The notes under the pieces are model-generated. The model was not told where the DNA came from and did not search any database. It worked only from the letters and a program-made list of their open reading frames with translations. From Bacteroidota bacterium (GTDB lineage: Bacteria > Bacteroidota > Bacteroidia > Chitinophagales > Chitinophagaceae): DNA of 64,000 nucleotides. The translations under genes were made by a program, and so were the position numbers. Numbering within the stretch: the stretch's first letter is position 1; each line of letters begins with the position of its first letter. The stretch is taken from contig JAEYQO010000104.1 in NCBI GenBank assembly GCA_023409975.1, forward strand, positions 1-64,000. Direction: 5' to 3'. Shown here in pieces: positions 40,393 to 48,969 of the stretch.

Positions 40393-41651
40393 CAATAGCA
40401 AACGCATCAATTATCACCATCGGTGATGAACTACTCATAGGTCAGACGATCGATACTAATTCAGCGTGGATGGCACAACACCTGAACGCTATCGGTATTC
40501 AAGTCATCCGAAGAGTGGCGATAGGAGATGACAAGGAAGCCATCAAAAATACGCTGGACGAAGAACTAAACCATTCGGACATAGTCCTGATCACCGGAGG
40601 ACTAGGCCCCACTGCAGATGATATCACCAAACCCACACTTTGCGAGTACTTTGGAAGTCACCTGGTCGTTAATGAACAGGTTTTGGAGCAGGTGACACAA
40701 AGGTTTGCCAAAAGAAACCTTCCGATACTTGAAAGGAACACCAGGCAAGCAGAAGTACCGGATAATTGTACAGTTCTGTACAATGCGAAAGGGACAGCAC
40801 CTGGCATGTTGTTCGAGAAAGTAGTGCACAACAGGAAGAAGCTGATTGTATCGATGCCCGGAGTGCCTTATGAAATGATGTATGTAATGGAGGAGCATGT
40901 ACTGCCGTATGTTCAACAGCATTTCACTGGTAAGGCCATCATTCACAAGTCTGTTCTTACAGCAGGATTAGGAGAAAGTTTCGTCGCCGAACGTATCCGT
41001 GATCTTGAGGAAGCGCTACCTGATCATATCAGGTTAGCTTATCTGCCCGGACCGATGACGGTTACCCTGCGCCTTTCGGGAACTTGCGAGGATAAGCTGC
41101 GTCTCGAGAAAGAAATGCAATTGCGGCAGGAGGAAATAGCCAATCGACTTTCTGAACTTGTTGTCGCACTGGATGATTCACCACTGGAGTTCTCCATAGG
41201 GAAGGAGTTGACGGTCAGGGGCGAGACAATCGGCCTGGCCGAAAGCTGCACCGGCGGCTTCGTTGCCCATCGCATTACGCAGGTAATGGGTTCTGCAAAG
41301 TATTTCCAGGGCTCTGTGGTTTGCTACCAGAATGAAATCAAGGAATCTATGGTTGATGTTCCTCCGGATCTGCTGGAGGAAAAAGGGGCTGTATGTGAAG
41401 AGGTGGCTGTGGCCATGGCAAAAGGTGCCCGAAGTCGGCTGAAAAGCAACTACGGCTTCGGTGTCACCGGACTCCTGAGCCCCGGAGGTTCGGAGGATGC
41501 CCCTGTGGGAACAGTCTGGATGGCTATTACCGATGGCGAAAAAACCGTAACCAAAATGTACCGGTTTAGTTTTGACCGGTTACGCAATAAGGAAGCTTCT
41601 GTGAATCTGAGTCTGATGCTGATACTACGGTTCATACAAGGAAAGGCATGA
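40389..41651 (+). CDS. cinA: CinA family protein (NMN deamidase / damage-inducible CinA)
   Basis: 420 residues, the full two-domain form. N-terminal MoCF domain: IITIGDELLIGQTIDTNSAW, ITGGLGPTADD, MPGVPYEM. C-terminal PncC/CinA domain from about 255: LAESCTGGFVAHRITQVMGS, QGSVVCYQNEIK, GVTGLLSPGG and PVGTVWMAI. It deamidates nicotinamide mononucleotide and hydrolyses ADP-ribose in NAD recycling. It overlaps aroK by 4 bp (ATGA). Confidence 0.95.
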   Translation: MTIANASIITIGDELLIGQTIDTNSAWMAQHLNAIGIQVIRRVAIGDDKEAIKNTLDEELNHSDIVLITGGLGPTADDITKPTLCEYFGSHLVVNEQVLEQVTQRFAKRNLPILERNTRQAEVPDNCTVLYNAKGTAPGMLFEKVVHNRKKLIVSMPGVPYEMMYVMEEHVLPYVQQHFTGKAIIHKSVLTAGLGESFVAERIRDLEEALPDHIRLAYLPGPMTVTLRLSGTCEDKLRLEKEMQLRQEEIANRLSELVVALDDSPLEFSIGKELTVRGETIGLAESCTGGFVAHRITQVMGSAKYFQGSVVCYQNEIKESMVDVPPDLLEEKGAVCEEVAVAMAKGARSRLKSNYGFGVTGLLSPGGSEDAPVGTVWMAITDGEKTVTKMYRFSFDRLRNKEASVNLSLMLILRFIQGKA

Positions 41652-42172
41652 AGCAGTTCATATTTCTAACCGGTATGCCCGGTTCGGGAAAGTCCTGGTG
41701 GGGCCGCCACCTCTCAGCAGCTTGTGAAATCCCGTTTATCGATCTTGATGAGGTTGTCGAGCAGAAGACCAATCTGTCCATTGCAGCGATTATTCAAAGA
41801 TATGGCGAGCCTGCATTTCGCGAGCTTGAAACAAGGTTTCTTCAGGAAGTGATCTCCAGTGCTTCAGAACCAATACTTCTCAGCACAGGTGGTGGGGCAA
41901 TTCTTTCCAAAGACAACCGTCGGCTTTTCAAACAACACGGCTATACGATTTATCTCAAGGCAGGTATCGATTTCCTTATGGAACGTCTTCGGGATGAACT
42001 ACATCTGCGTCCGCTTTTGACTTCTGGCCCAGACCTGCGTACGAGATTGGAGGAACTACTGATCCTCCGAAAACCCATGTATGAACAGTCTGACCTAATT
42101 TTGCAGGTAGAACACCTCCAGGCGGAGGAATTTGAACGAATTATCCGAACATGTATAGAACAGCAATCGTAA
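41648..42172 (+). CDS. aroK: Shikimate kinase
   Basis: 174 residues. Walker A GMPGSGKSWWG, shikimate-binding Asp in IDLDEVVEQ, Arg in GEPAFRELETRF, the LSTGGGAI shikimate loop and the lid Arg in LHLRPLL. It phosphorylates shikimate in chorismate synthesis in the cytoplasm. Translationally coupled to cinA; its 3' end overlaps the next gene by 22 bp. Confidence 0.94.
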   Translation: MKQFIFLTGMPGSGKSWWGRHLSAACEIPFIDLDEVVEQKTNLSIAAIIQRYGEPAFRELETRFLQEVISSASEPILLSTGGGAILSKDNRRLFKQHGYTIYLKAGIDFLMERLRDELHLRPLLTSGPDLRTRLEELLILRKPMYEQSDLILQVEHLQAEEFERIIRTCIEQQS

Positions 42173-42546
42173 CAGGATCCGTGTTTGCAGGGTTAGGTAT
42201 CATTCTGGGAGCTTTTGGAGCCCATGCGCTTAAACCACTTTTGACGCCAGAACAACTGGTTACCTTCGAAACTGCGGTTCGTTATCAGATGTATCATGCG
42301 TTCGGTTTACTTTTTTCGGGGTTGTTACATCATCTGGTACCGTCCAGATTGCTTCGTACCGCCGCTGTTTTTTTTATTATCGGAATTTTTCTTTTCAGCG
42401 GCTCTCTCTACGCCATCACCTTGCTAAAGATGCAGGGTGAGGTAGGTCTTGGCGGGGTGGGCATCATCACTCCCATTGGCGGCTTATTCTTTATTCTTGG
42501 CTGGATATTCCTCGTGCTGGCATCTCTGTCCAGACGTCTTTCCTGA
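42151..42546 (+). CDS. DUF423 membrane protein (YgdD-like)
   Basis: 131 residues with four transmembrane helices. The family hallmark GAFGAHALKP near residue 22 and QMYHAFGLLF are present, plus GGVGIITPIGGLFFILGW at the end. An inner-membrane protein of unknown role, conserved across bacteria. Its start lies within the aroK end, so it belongs to the same operon, probably as the last gene. Confidence 0.9.
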   Translation: MYRTAIVTGSVFAGLGIILGAFGAHALKPLLTPEQLVTFETAVRYQMYHAFGLLFSGLLHHLVPSRLLRTAAVFFIIGIFLFSGSLYAITLLKMQGEVGLGGVGIITPIGGLFFILGWIFLVLASLSRRLS

Positions 42547-42658
42547 AGAAGATCCCTCCTTCACATCCATTAAATCATAGTTTGGTAGTTTCGTAGAAGC
42601 TACCGGGTTTGAATTTTGTGTCAGCCCGGGTAATTGTATTCATTATAACCATACTGCC

Positions 42659-43729
42659 ATGAAGGAAATCTTAGATCAAAGCTATTGGGGTAACAGTTTA
42701 CGCGACTATTTGATTGCAGCAGGCGTAACTATCGTCACACTGCTGATCATTAGTGTCATCAATATACTTGTTGTTAGAAAACTGAAAAGAATCACGGAGA
42801 AGACCGACAACAGGATAGATGATTACCTGATTGCACTCGTACAGAAAAGCATTATGCCGCTGTTATTCGTCGGTTGCATCTACGCGGGGGTCAGAACTCT
42901 TAGAATCGAAGCGCGTTACCTGAAGTTTATTGAAAATATCTGGATGGTGATTTTCACCTTCTTTGCCATCCGCCTCATCGCATCTTTCGTCGAGTTTTTG
43001 CTGAAAGGTTATGTGAAGCGCCGTTTTGCAGCATCCGACAGGAGAAAAGAAGTACGCGGTATGCTCCTCATTCTGAAAGCCATACTCTGGGTCCTTGGTT
43101 TTGTGTTTCTACTCGACAATATGGGCTATAATGTCACTACCGTCATTACAGGTCTTGGTATCGGCGGTATCGCCGTTGCGCTGGCTGCGCAAACCGTCCT
43201 GGGTGACCTTTTTGCCTATTTTATCATCTTCTTCGACAGGCCGTTTGAAATAGGCGATTTCATCATAGTAGGGGATAAAATGGGGACCATCGAAACTGTG
43301 GGGCTGAAGACTACCCGAATTCGAAGTCTCGGTGGTGAAGAAGTGATCTTCTCAAATAAGGATCTGACTGAAGCCCGCCTGCACAACTATAAACGGATGG
43401 GCCGCAGGAGGGTAGTATTCAAGTTTCGCGTTGTTTATAGCACACCGGCTGCTATGTTGGAAGCGATCCCTGAAATCGTAAAGAAAGCTATAGAAGATGC
43501 AGAGGATACGACTTTCGACAGGGCTCATTTTTTCGCGTTCGGCGACAGTAGTCTCGACTTTGAGGTGGTCTACTATGTTGAGTCTTCAGACTATAATGTC
43601 TATATGGATAAACAACAGACGATCAACCTGACAATTTTCCGCGAGTTTGAAAGCAGGGGAATCGGTTTTGCCTTCCCGACACGCACACTCTACCTCAACC
43701 ATGAAACAAAACAGGAGCCACTTTCGTGA
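42659..43729 (+). CDS. mscS: Mechanosensitive ion channel, MscS family
   Basis: 356 residues. N-terminal helices at about 18-38, 63-80 and 95-115; then the MscS pore helix and beta domain: GLGIGGIAVALAAQTVLGDLFAYF, DRPFEIGDFI, TVGLKTTRIRSLGGEEVIFSNKDL. The C-terminal vestibule ends at FPTRTLYLNHE. It opens under membrane tension to release solutes in hypo-osmotic shock. The stop codon lies inside a terminator hairpin shared with the convergent E1 gene. Confidence 0.93.
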   Translation: MKEILDQSYWGNSLRDYLIAAGVTIVTLLIISVINILVVRKLKRITEKTDNRIDDYLIALVQKSIMPLLFVGCIYAGVRTLRIEARYLKFIENIWMVIFTFFAIRLIASFVEFLLKGYVKRRFAASDRRKEVRGMLLILKAILWVLGFVFLLDNMGYNVTTVITGLGIGGIAVALAAQTVLGDLFAYFIIFFDRPFEIGDFIIVGDKMGTIETVGLKTTRIRSLGGEEVIFSNKDLTEARLHNYKRMGRRRVVFKFRVVYSTPAAMLEAIPEIVKKAIEDAEDTTFDRAHFFAFGDSSLDFEVVYYVESSDYNVYMDKQQTINLTIFREFESRGIGFAFPTRTLYLNHETKQEPLS

Positions 43730-43740
43730 CTCCTGTCTGT
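43712..43740. terminator. Hairpin overlapping the mscS stop codon
   Basis: CAGGAGCCAC-tttc-GTGACTCCTG (one mismatch) spans 43712-43735 and includes the mscS stop at 43727-43729. It lies 24 bases from the convergent E1 stop at 43764, so it probably serves both directions. Confidence 0.6.
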
Positions 43741-43763
43741 TTCTTATCAAAAATGACTGCCTG

Positions 43764-46157
43764 CTATTCGGCCATCATTTCCTGAATAACTCCTGCTATG
43801 TCCTCCGCATTGGGTTTTGAGAAGTAATCGCCGTCCGTGGCATAGGCAGGGCGATGAGATTGTGCAGTAATAGTGCGAGGTGCAACATCCAGCCAGCGGT
43901 ATCCGCCCTGTTGTTCCATCACCTGCTGGAACATATAAGCCGATGCACCCCCGGGAACATCCTCGTCCACAAATACAATTCTATTAGTCTTTTTCAGTGA
44001 TTCGAGAATAATATGGTTGATGTCAAACGGCAGTAAAGTACGAACGTCCACTATTTCACAACTGATGCCCTGTGGCTCAAGATAGCTGACGACAGCCTCT
44101 TCTATGACTCTCAGGGTAGAACCATACGACACGATTGTAATGTCTTCTCCCTCGCGAATGATCTCAGGTACACCAAACGGCACTGTGTAGGTGTCCAGGT
44201 TTGCAGGAAGGTTCTCTTTAAGGCGATATCCATTGAGACACTCAATCACAATACCAGGTTCGTCGCTGCGGAGTAGCGTATTGTACATTCCGGCTGCCTG
44301 GGTCATGTTTCTGGGTACACAGAGATACATGCCCCGGATACTGTTGAGGATCATGCCTATAGGCGATCCGCTATGCCAGATTCCTTCAAGTCTGTGTCCC
44401 CGCGTACGTACGATCAGCGGACACTTCTGTCCTCCCTTTGTACGATAAAGCAGGGTAGCGACATCATCACTCAATGGCTGCAATCCATAAAGCAGATAAT
44501 CGAGATATTGTATCTCCGCAATTGGCCTTAGCCCGCGCATGGCCATACCGATGCCCTGACCAATGATAGAAGCTTCGCGGATACCGGTATCAAATATCCT
44601 GAGCTCACCATATTTCTCCTGAAGTCCCGCAAATCCCTGGTTCACATCTCCGATTTTTCCAAGGTCTTCGCCAAAGGCAAAGACTGCGGGGTTCTTAGCA
44701 AAGGTGATATCAAAAAACTTGTTCAATACCTCGTACCCATTGGCCATCTCACCTGTAAATTGAGCCGGTACTTCTTCCACCTTCATGGCGGAATACCGGG
44801 ATTCAGAATGTAGATGAGAACTAAACTTGTCTTTGTTTTCCTGTTTCAGCAGCTCATAATAACTCCTCAGATTTCTTACTGCCTCACTGTTGCTGCTGGT
44901 CATTCCAAGAACCTTCCCGATAGTCTGCATCACATCCTTACGGATCGGTTCCTTAATGCTGTTAAGTTGTTGCACAAGGCTGGCGATCTGCTGCCCCTGT
45001 GGACCCCCTTCGTAGACGAGTTGGTTTAGCAAGTTCGTAGCCTGCTGAATCTGCTGACGAATAGGGTTGATGAAATTATCCCAGGCCCTCTGTTTACTTT
45101 CTCTGGCCTCCTGTTTTGCCTCAGCCTCAAGCTGGTTCAGCTCTTCCTCGTTGCAAATTTCATTCTCCAGCAGGAAGTCCCGCATTTTTGCCAGACAGTC
45201 ATATTCTTTTTCCCATTCCAGTCGCTCTTTACTTTTATATCGCTCATGAGAGCCGGAAGTAGAGTGCCCCTGTGGCTGGGTCACTTCCTGAATATGGAAT
45301 ACTGCGGGAATGTGCGTCTCCCGGACTTTTGCTATTCCATGCTGGATGGTTTCCACAAGGCCTGCATAATCCCAGCCTTTAGCTGTATAAATATTGATAC
45401 CGCCCTTTCTGCTGTCATACTGCATTCCGGACAGTGCTTCAGATATCGAATTCTTGGTTGTTTGATACTTTCGGGGTACTGAAATACCATAGCCATCATC
45501 CCAGATGAATACTGCCAGCGGAACCTGAAGTACTCCTGCTGCGTTAATCGTTTCCCAGAACAGCCCCTCAGAGGTCGATGCGTCTCCAATGGTACAAAAG
45601 ACCACCTCATTACCCTTCCTTGTGAATTTTTCAAAGCCCTGCTCCAGCTCTTTTACATTCCGGTAGCATTTGGAGGCAAAGGCAAGCCCCAAAGCCCGGA
45701 CCATCTGTCCTGCAGTAGGGGAAATATCACTCGAAGATTGTGGTGCTGTTGTCAGGTCTTTCCAGTCTCCATTGTCATCCAGCCAACGGGTGCCATAGTG
45801 ACCATTCATCATCCTTCCCCCTGTCGCGGGTTCCTGGGTAATATCAGGATTGGCATATAGCTGAGCGAAAAACTTTTCGATATCACTCATACCCGTAGAG
45901 AACATAAGTGTCTGATCCCTGTAATACCCTGAGCGGATATCACCCGGTTGCATGCATTTTGCTGCTGCTATTTGCGCCAGCTCCTTGCCATCGCCAAATA
46001 TTCCAAATTTCGCTTTTCCTGTAAGCACTTCGCGACGGCCGATAAGACTAGCCTCCCTGCTGGCTACAGCAAGTCGGTAGTCGCGTAGTACCTCCTCTCT
46101 GAATTCATCAAAAGACAAACGGCCTGTGGTCTGGGTAGTAGATGCTTGCGTCAACAT
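43764..46157 (-). CDS. 2-oxoacid dehydrogenase E1, alpha and beta subunits fused
   Basis: 797 residues. Residues 1-340 are the E1 alpha subunit (GREVLTGKAKFGIFGDGKEL, YYRDQT, then the ThDP motif GDASTSEGLFWETINAAG ... WDDGYGISVP). Residues about 350-470 are a helical, Gln/Glu-rich linker (NQLEAEAKQEARESKQRAW, IRQQIQQATNLLNQL). Residues 475-797 are the E1 beta subunit (FGEDLGKIGDVNQGFAGLQ, FDTGIREASIIGQGIGMAM, VSYGSTLRVIEEA, DVRTLLPFD). It decarboxylates branched-chain or related 2-oxoacids with thiamine diphosphate. Monocistronic here; a dihydrolipoyl dehydrogenase is encoded at 54739-56145. Confidence 0.93.
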   Translation of the reverse strand: MLTQASTTQTTGRLSFDEFREEVLRDYRLAVASREASLIGRREVLTGKAKFGIFGDGKELAQIAAAKCMQPGDIRSGYYRDQTLMFSTGMSDIEKFFAQLYANPDITQEPATGGRMMNGHYGTRWLDDNGDWKDLTTAPQSSSDISPTAGQMVRALGLAFASKCYRNVKELEQGFEKFTRKGNEVVFCTIGDASTSEGLFWETINAAGVLQVPLAVFIWDDGYGISVPRKYQTTKNSISEALSGMQYDSRKGGINIYTAKGWDYAGLVETIQHGIAKVRETHIPAVFHIQEVTQPQGHSTSGSHERYKSKERLEWEKEYDCLAKMRDFLLENEICNEEELNQLEAEAKQEARESKQRAWDNFINPIRQQIQQATNLLNQLVYEGGPQGQQIASLVQQLNSIKEPIRKDVMQTIGKVLGMTSSNSEAVRNLRSYYELLKQENKDKFSSHLHSESRYSAMKVEEVPAQFTGEMANGYEVLNKFFDITFAKNPAVFAFGEDLGKIGDVNQGFAGLQEKYGELRIFDTGIREASIIGQGIGMAMRGLRPIAEIQYLDYLLYGLQPLSDDVATLLYRTKGGQKCPLIVRTRGHRLEGIWHSGSPIGMILNSIRGMYLCVPRNMTQAAGMYNTLLRSDEPGIVIECLNGYRLKENLPANLDTYTVPFGVPEIIREGEDITIVSYGSTLRVIEEAVVSYLEPQGISCEIVDVRTLLPFDINHIILESLKKTNRIVFVDEDVPGGASAYMFQQVMEQQGGYRWLDVAPRTITAQSHRPAYATDGDYFSKPNAEDIAGVIQEMMAE

Positions 46158-46189
46158 AAATTACGTATTGCCGGGGTTTCTCAAAGCCA

Positions 46190-46222
46190 CAAAGGTAACT
46201 TCCCGGAGCTGGAAAATACAAA
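46190..46222 (-). promoter_or_regulatory. Promoter of the fused E1 gene
   Basis: Minus strand TTTG (46222-46219), 21 bases, TACCTTTG (46197-46190), 32 bases before the start at 46157. Confidence 0.65.
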
Positions 46223-46327
46223 ACGTTTGGGGTTTATGCGTCGGTCGGGCAGCCGAAAACTGTTCCTCAAACGATCATTTTGCCTCCGGAGGTACAGATT
46301 TTATTGCTTCTGAAGCAAATAGTACTG

Positions 46328-47176
46328 ATGAAATCGGTTACAGCATCGATGCAGGAATACGCGCGGGGAATTGCAGGAGGACTGCTCTTCAGCCTGCCGA
46401 TACTGTACACCATGGAGGTTTGGTGGGCTGGGTTTATTATGCGCCCTCTGCATCTGGTGCTCTACATGTTAGCCACTTTCCTGCTGCTGCTCGGATACAA
46501 TCGGTTTGCGGGCGTTCATGAGGGTACTTCCTGGAAAGAAGTGATCGTGGAATCCGTGGAGGAAATCGGTCTGGGAATGCTGCTTTCCTGCGCCGCCCTC
46601 TGGATTCTCGGCCGGATTAATTTCTCAACCATGGCGCCTTCTGAGATTGTCGGAAAGGTGATTATCGAGTCGATGACCGTCGCTATCGGTGTTTCAATCG
46701 GAACTGCCCAGCTTGGAGCCGAAGAGGAGGAAGGACAGGAAAATAGAAAGACTGACAAAGAAATACCAGATACGACAACGGCCTGGGGTGTATTTCAACA
46801 GGCTACACTCTCCCTTTGCGGCGCTGTTGTAATCGCAGGAAACATCGCCCCTACAGAAGAAATTCAACTCATAAGCTATGGGACAAGCCCCATAAAGCAA
46901 TTGATAATCGTGTTGTTTTCTCTGTTTCTGGGAGTATTGATTTTATTCTTAAGCAACTTCCGAGGAGGAAGAAAGCCCGATTCTAAGGGACTTTGGTTTA
47001 CTGTTATAGTTGAGGTAGGTCTGGCCTATCTTGCTGCAGTATCAGCCTCAGCTTTCATGTTATGGTTCTTCGGTCACGTAGACGGTATCGGTTGGAATAT
47101 GTTCCTGGCTCAGGTGATTGTTCTTGGACTCCCCGCCATGCTCGGAGCTTCCGCAGGAAGGCTACTTATCAGATAG
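46328..47176 (+). CDS. TIGR02587/DUF2391-type integral membrane protein
   Basis: 282 residues from the ATG at 46328 (MKSVTASMQEYARGIAGG); a longer start at 46280 is possible. Seven to eight transmembrane helices. The opening YARGIAGGLLFSLPILYTMEVWW is typical of the TIGR02587 group of membrane proteins, whose function is unknown. A cytoplasmic acidic loop (LGAEEEEGQENRKTDKEI) splits the protein near residue 145. It is followed after 12 bp by a TIGR02588-like gene, the partner normally found next to it, which supports the call. Probable two-component membrane complex. Confidence 0.75.
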   Translation: MKSVTASMQEYARGIAGGLLFSLPILYTMEVWWAGFIMRPLHLVLYMLATFLLLLGYNRFAGVHEGTSWKEVIVESVEEIGLGMLLSCAALWILGRINFSTMAPSEIVGKVIIESMTVAIGVSIGTAQLGAEEEEGQENRKTDKEIPDTTTAWGVFQQATLSLCGAVVIAGNIAPTEEIQLISYGTSPIKQLIIVLFSLFLGVLILFLSNFRGGRKPDSKGLWFTVIVEVGLAYLAAVSASAFMLWFFGHVDGIGWNMFLAQVIVLGLPAMLGASAGRLLIR

Positions 47177-47188
47177 AAAAAGATGCTC

Positions 47189-47611
47189 ATGGCTCGACAA
47201 AAACGAAAAAGTGCCGGAAAGGCGGAGGGTATCAAGAAAAACTGGTTGGAATGGCTGGTTTTTGGAATCGGCTCGCTTCTGATTTGTTTGGTGCTGGCAA
47301 ACCTTCTCTTTCAAATGGTCAGGAAAACGGATCCTGAACCTCACCTTTCCCTTAAGGCTTGGCCGGACTCCCGTCACCATGAACCATTCCGATATAAAGT
47401 CCTGATCACTAACAATGGAGATGTAACGGCTGAAGGAATTGTGATCACTGGTGCTGCATTTAAAAACGGTTTCGCTGTTGAACAGGCCAGCATCAGGCTG
47501 GACTTCTGCGCGCGTCATTCCGAAGAGGAAGGATGGTTAAATTTTAATGCAGGGGTAGGGCAGTCCGATTCTACAAGATTCTGGATTGAAAGTTATCGCA
47601 TAGCTAAGTAA
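47189..47611 (+). CDS. TIGR02588-type membrane-anchored protein
   Basis: 140 residues from the ATG at 47189 (MARQKRK); an ATG two codons earlier (47183) is equally possible. A basic cytoplasmic N-terminus (RQKRKSAGKAEGIKKN), one transmembrane helix at about 22-45 (WLVFGIGSLLICLVLANLLFQ), then an Ig-like or CARDB-like periplasmic beta domain (PFRYKVLITNNGDVTAEGIVITG). The partner of the upstream TIGR02587-like protein. The single-span anchor plus beta domain suggests an accessory subunit. Function unknown. Confidence 0.72.
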   Translation: MARQKRKSAGKAEGIKKNWLEWLVFGIGSLLICLVLANLLFQMVRKTDPEPHLSLKAWPDSRHHEPFRYKVLITNNGDVTAEGIVITGAAFKNGFAVEQASIRLDFCARHSEEEGWLNFNAGVGQSDSTRFWIESYRIAK

Positions 47612-47695
47612 GGAGCCATAGCCAGCTATATCACTGGATGCTTGTTATGAATGGATTGTCAACTAAACCGCATTAGGGGCCTTTTTCGTTGTGTT

Positions 47696-47851
47696 TTAAT
47701 CAGAGCCGTGACTTTCGTCTTTACGGTTTCCGCCAGCTCCGCCTGTCTGACGATTGATTTTGGATGGTGCGCCTGGTCGACTTGTTTGCTTGCGCTCCGC
47801 ACCGGTTCCGTTACCTCGGCTGTCACTACGGTTGTTTCTGGGGCTTTTCAT
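47696..47851 (-). CDS. Small basic Gly/Ser/Arg-rich peptide
   Basis: A 51-codon frame starting at the ATG at 47851 and ending in TAA, 43 bp downstream of the GNAT acetyltransferase on the same strand. The product (begins MKSPRNNRSDSRGNGTG, ends KDESHGSD) is hydrophilic, with many Arg, Lys, Gly, Ser and Asn and no hydrophobic core, so it should be disordered. Codon usage looks like the genes around it, and the opposite-strand 76-codon frame (47651-47881) is Cys/Val-rich and less protein-like. No family is recognised. It may be a nucleic-acid-binding or substrate peptide; coding status is uncertain. Confidence 0.45.
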   Translation of the reverse strand: MKSPRNNRSDSRGNGTGAERKQTSRPGAPSKINRQTGGAGGNRKDESHGSD

Positions 47852-47894
47852 AGTGCTGAAGTTTTTATGTTTCGCGGGTAAACGGTGCTATTAA

Positions 47895-48419
47895 TTATAG
47901 ATCATACCGCATCAGAATGTCTGTCTGCTTGTCGTTTCCCAGCATAAAGTCATGCCTGCCAAAGGTGTTGAATCCGTTCTTTTCATAAAACCGGATAGCC
48001 CTGTAGTTTGCCTCCCAGACACCCAGCCAGATGAAGGGAGCTTCCTGCTGTCCTGCTGTACTAAAGGCTATCTCCAGCAGCGACTGTCCGATGCCCTCTC
48101 CAAGAAATTGCCTGGTGACATAGATGCGCTCAATCTCAAAAGCCGCTGCATCTAGTGGCTCTGTCTGGGCGGTTCCCGTATTCAGCTTGAGGTAGCCCGC
48201 AACGACATCACCTTGAGATGCCAGAAAGAAAGTGGAATTTTGGTTCTGAAGTTCGGATTTCAGCTGGGGTATTGAAAAGCTCTGTTCGAGATACATCGCC
48301 ATATTCCCCGGGTCGTTCATCTCAGCAAATGCTTCGGCAAATGTCTGAATGCTGATCTGTTGTAACAGCTCGACATCATTTACATCTAAACGGCGGACTG
48401 AAATGGGTTCACCAGGCAT
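47895..48419 (-). CDS. GNAT-family N-acetyltransferase
   Basis: 174 residues, a complete GNAT domain. IERIYVTRQFLGEGIGQSLLEIAF contains the acetyl-CoA pyrophosphate loop (Q/R-x-x-G-x-G), and APFIWLGVWEANYRAIRFYEKNGF is the C-terminal signature. It transfers an acetyl group to an amine; the substrate is unknown. The N-terminal helix (ISVRRLDVNDVELLQQIS) is of the type seen in protein or peptide acetylases such as YhbS/RimI-like members. It may be co-transcribed with the small basic peptide gene downstream. Confidence 0.9.
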   Translation of the reverse strand: MPGEPISVRRLDVNDVELLQQISIQTFAEAFAEMNDPGNMAMYLEQSFSIPQLKSELQNQNSTFFLASQGDVVAGYLKLNTGTAQTEPLDAAAFEIERIYVTRQFLGEGIGQSLLEIAFSTAGQQEAPFIWLGVWEANYRAIRFYEKNGFNTFGRHDFMLGNDKQTDILMRYDL

Positions 48420-48680
48420 CGTTCAAATGTACAAAACCTTTATCCGCTTAGCGATTCAAACACTCATTGGCCGGCGAAGGATGCTCAGAAGATTTTTTTC
48501 CAACCATTAGCATCCTTCGCCAATGATAACTCTTCTATGACTCAACGATAATACTTCTTTGATAGCCTGTCGACCTAATATTTTCGGAAATTCAAGTCTG
48601 GGATTTGTGGATGAATGAAGTAAATCGCACCAAGCTAGTTGCGTTTTAATCCGAGTTAACGCCCCGGAACTTCATGGCTT
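48420..48680. other. Intergenic region with one large inverted repeat
   Basis: No gene is seen. The only structure is the bulged inverted repeat at 48465-48525. The rest, including an AT-rich stretch near 48550-48640, shows nothing recognisable. Confidence 0.5.
48465..48525. repeat. Bulged inverted repeat with 23-base loop
   Basis: GCGAAGGATGCT (48474-48485) pairs perfectly with AGCATCCTTCGC (48509-48520), and CATTG (48465-48469) with CAATG (48521-48525), leaving a four-base bulge on the left arm. No T-tract follows on either strand, so it is not a simple terminator; the fold resembles REP-type hairpins. Confidence 0.65.
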
Positions 48681-48717
48681 AAAATAAAAAAAGCCTCCCG
48701 CGCTTTGCGGAAGGCTT
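48681..48717 (-). terminator. Terminator after tRNA-Leu
   Basis: Minus strand AAGCCTTCCGC-aaag-CGCGGGAGGCTT (with mismatches) and then TTTTTTATTTT, directly after the encoded CCA. Confidence 0.75.
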
Positions 48718-48804
48718 TGGTGCCCAGGAATGGATTCGAACCATCACACCCTTGCGGGCGCTGCGACCTGAACACAGTGCGTCTACCAATTTCGCCACCT
48801 GGGC
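48718..48804 (-). tRNA. tRNA-Leu (anticodon CAG), CCA encoded
   Basis: Minus strand: acceptor GCCCAGG with CCTGGGC, D arm GGCGAAATTGGTAGACGC, anticodon stem CTGTG/CGCAG around loop TTCAGGT (anticodon CAG), long type II variable arm (GCGCCCGCAAGGGTGT), T arm GATGG-TTCGAAT-CCATT. Discriminator A and CCA are encoded at 48721-48718. Confidence 0.96.
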
Positions 48805-48873
48805 ATTCAGATCTTATTAGAAGAACTTCCCGCTCATTCCCAAAGCTTTAGGCCTTGTTCCTGTAAGGGAGTG

Positions 48874-48905
48874 CAAAGATAATAGCACGCTTTGAAACAA
48901 ACAAA
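48874..48905 (-). promoter_or_regulatory. Promoter of tRNA-Leu
   Basis: Minus strand TTTG (48905-48902), 20 bases, TATCTTTG (48881-48874). An overlapping TTTG at 48901-48898 would give a spacer of 16. Confidence 0.7.
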
Positions 48906-48969
48906 TTGACTCCCGATTTTTGCTAAGATGCCTATATTGCGCCCATTCCTGTTTTTAAGCTTTGGCACT

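Noticed and set aside
47651..47881. 76-codon plus-strand frame
   Set aside because: It is Cys/Val/Ser-rich without a plausible fold; the opposite strand carries a more consistent small basic frame.
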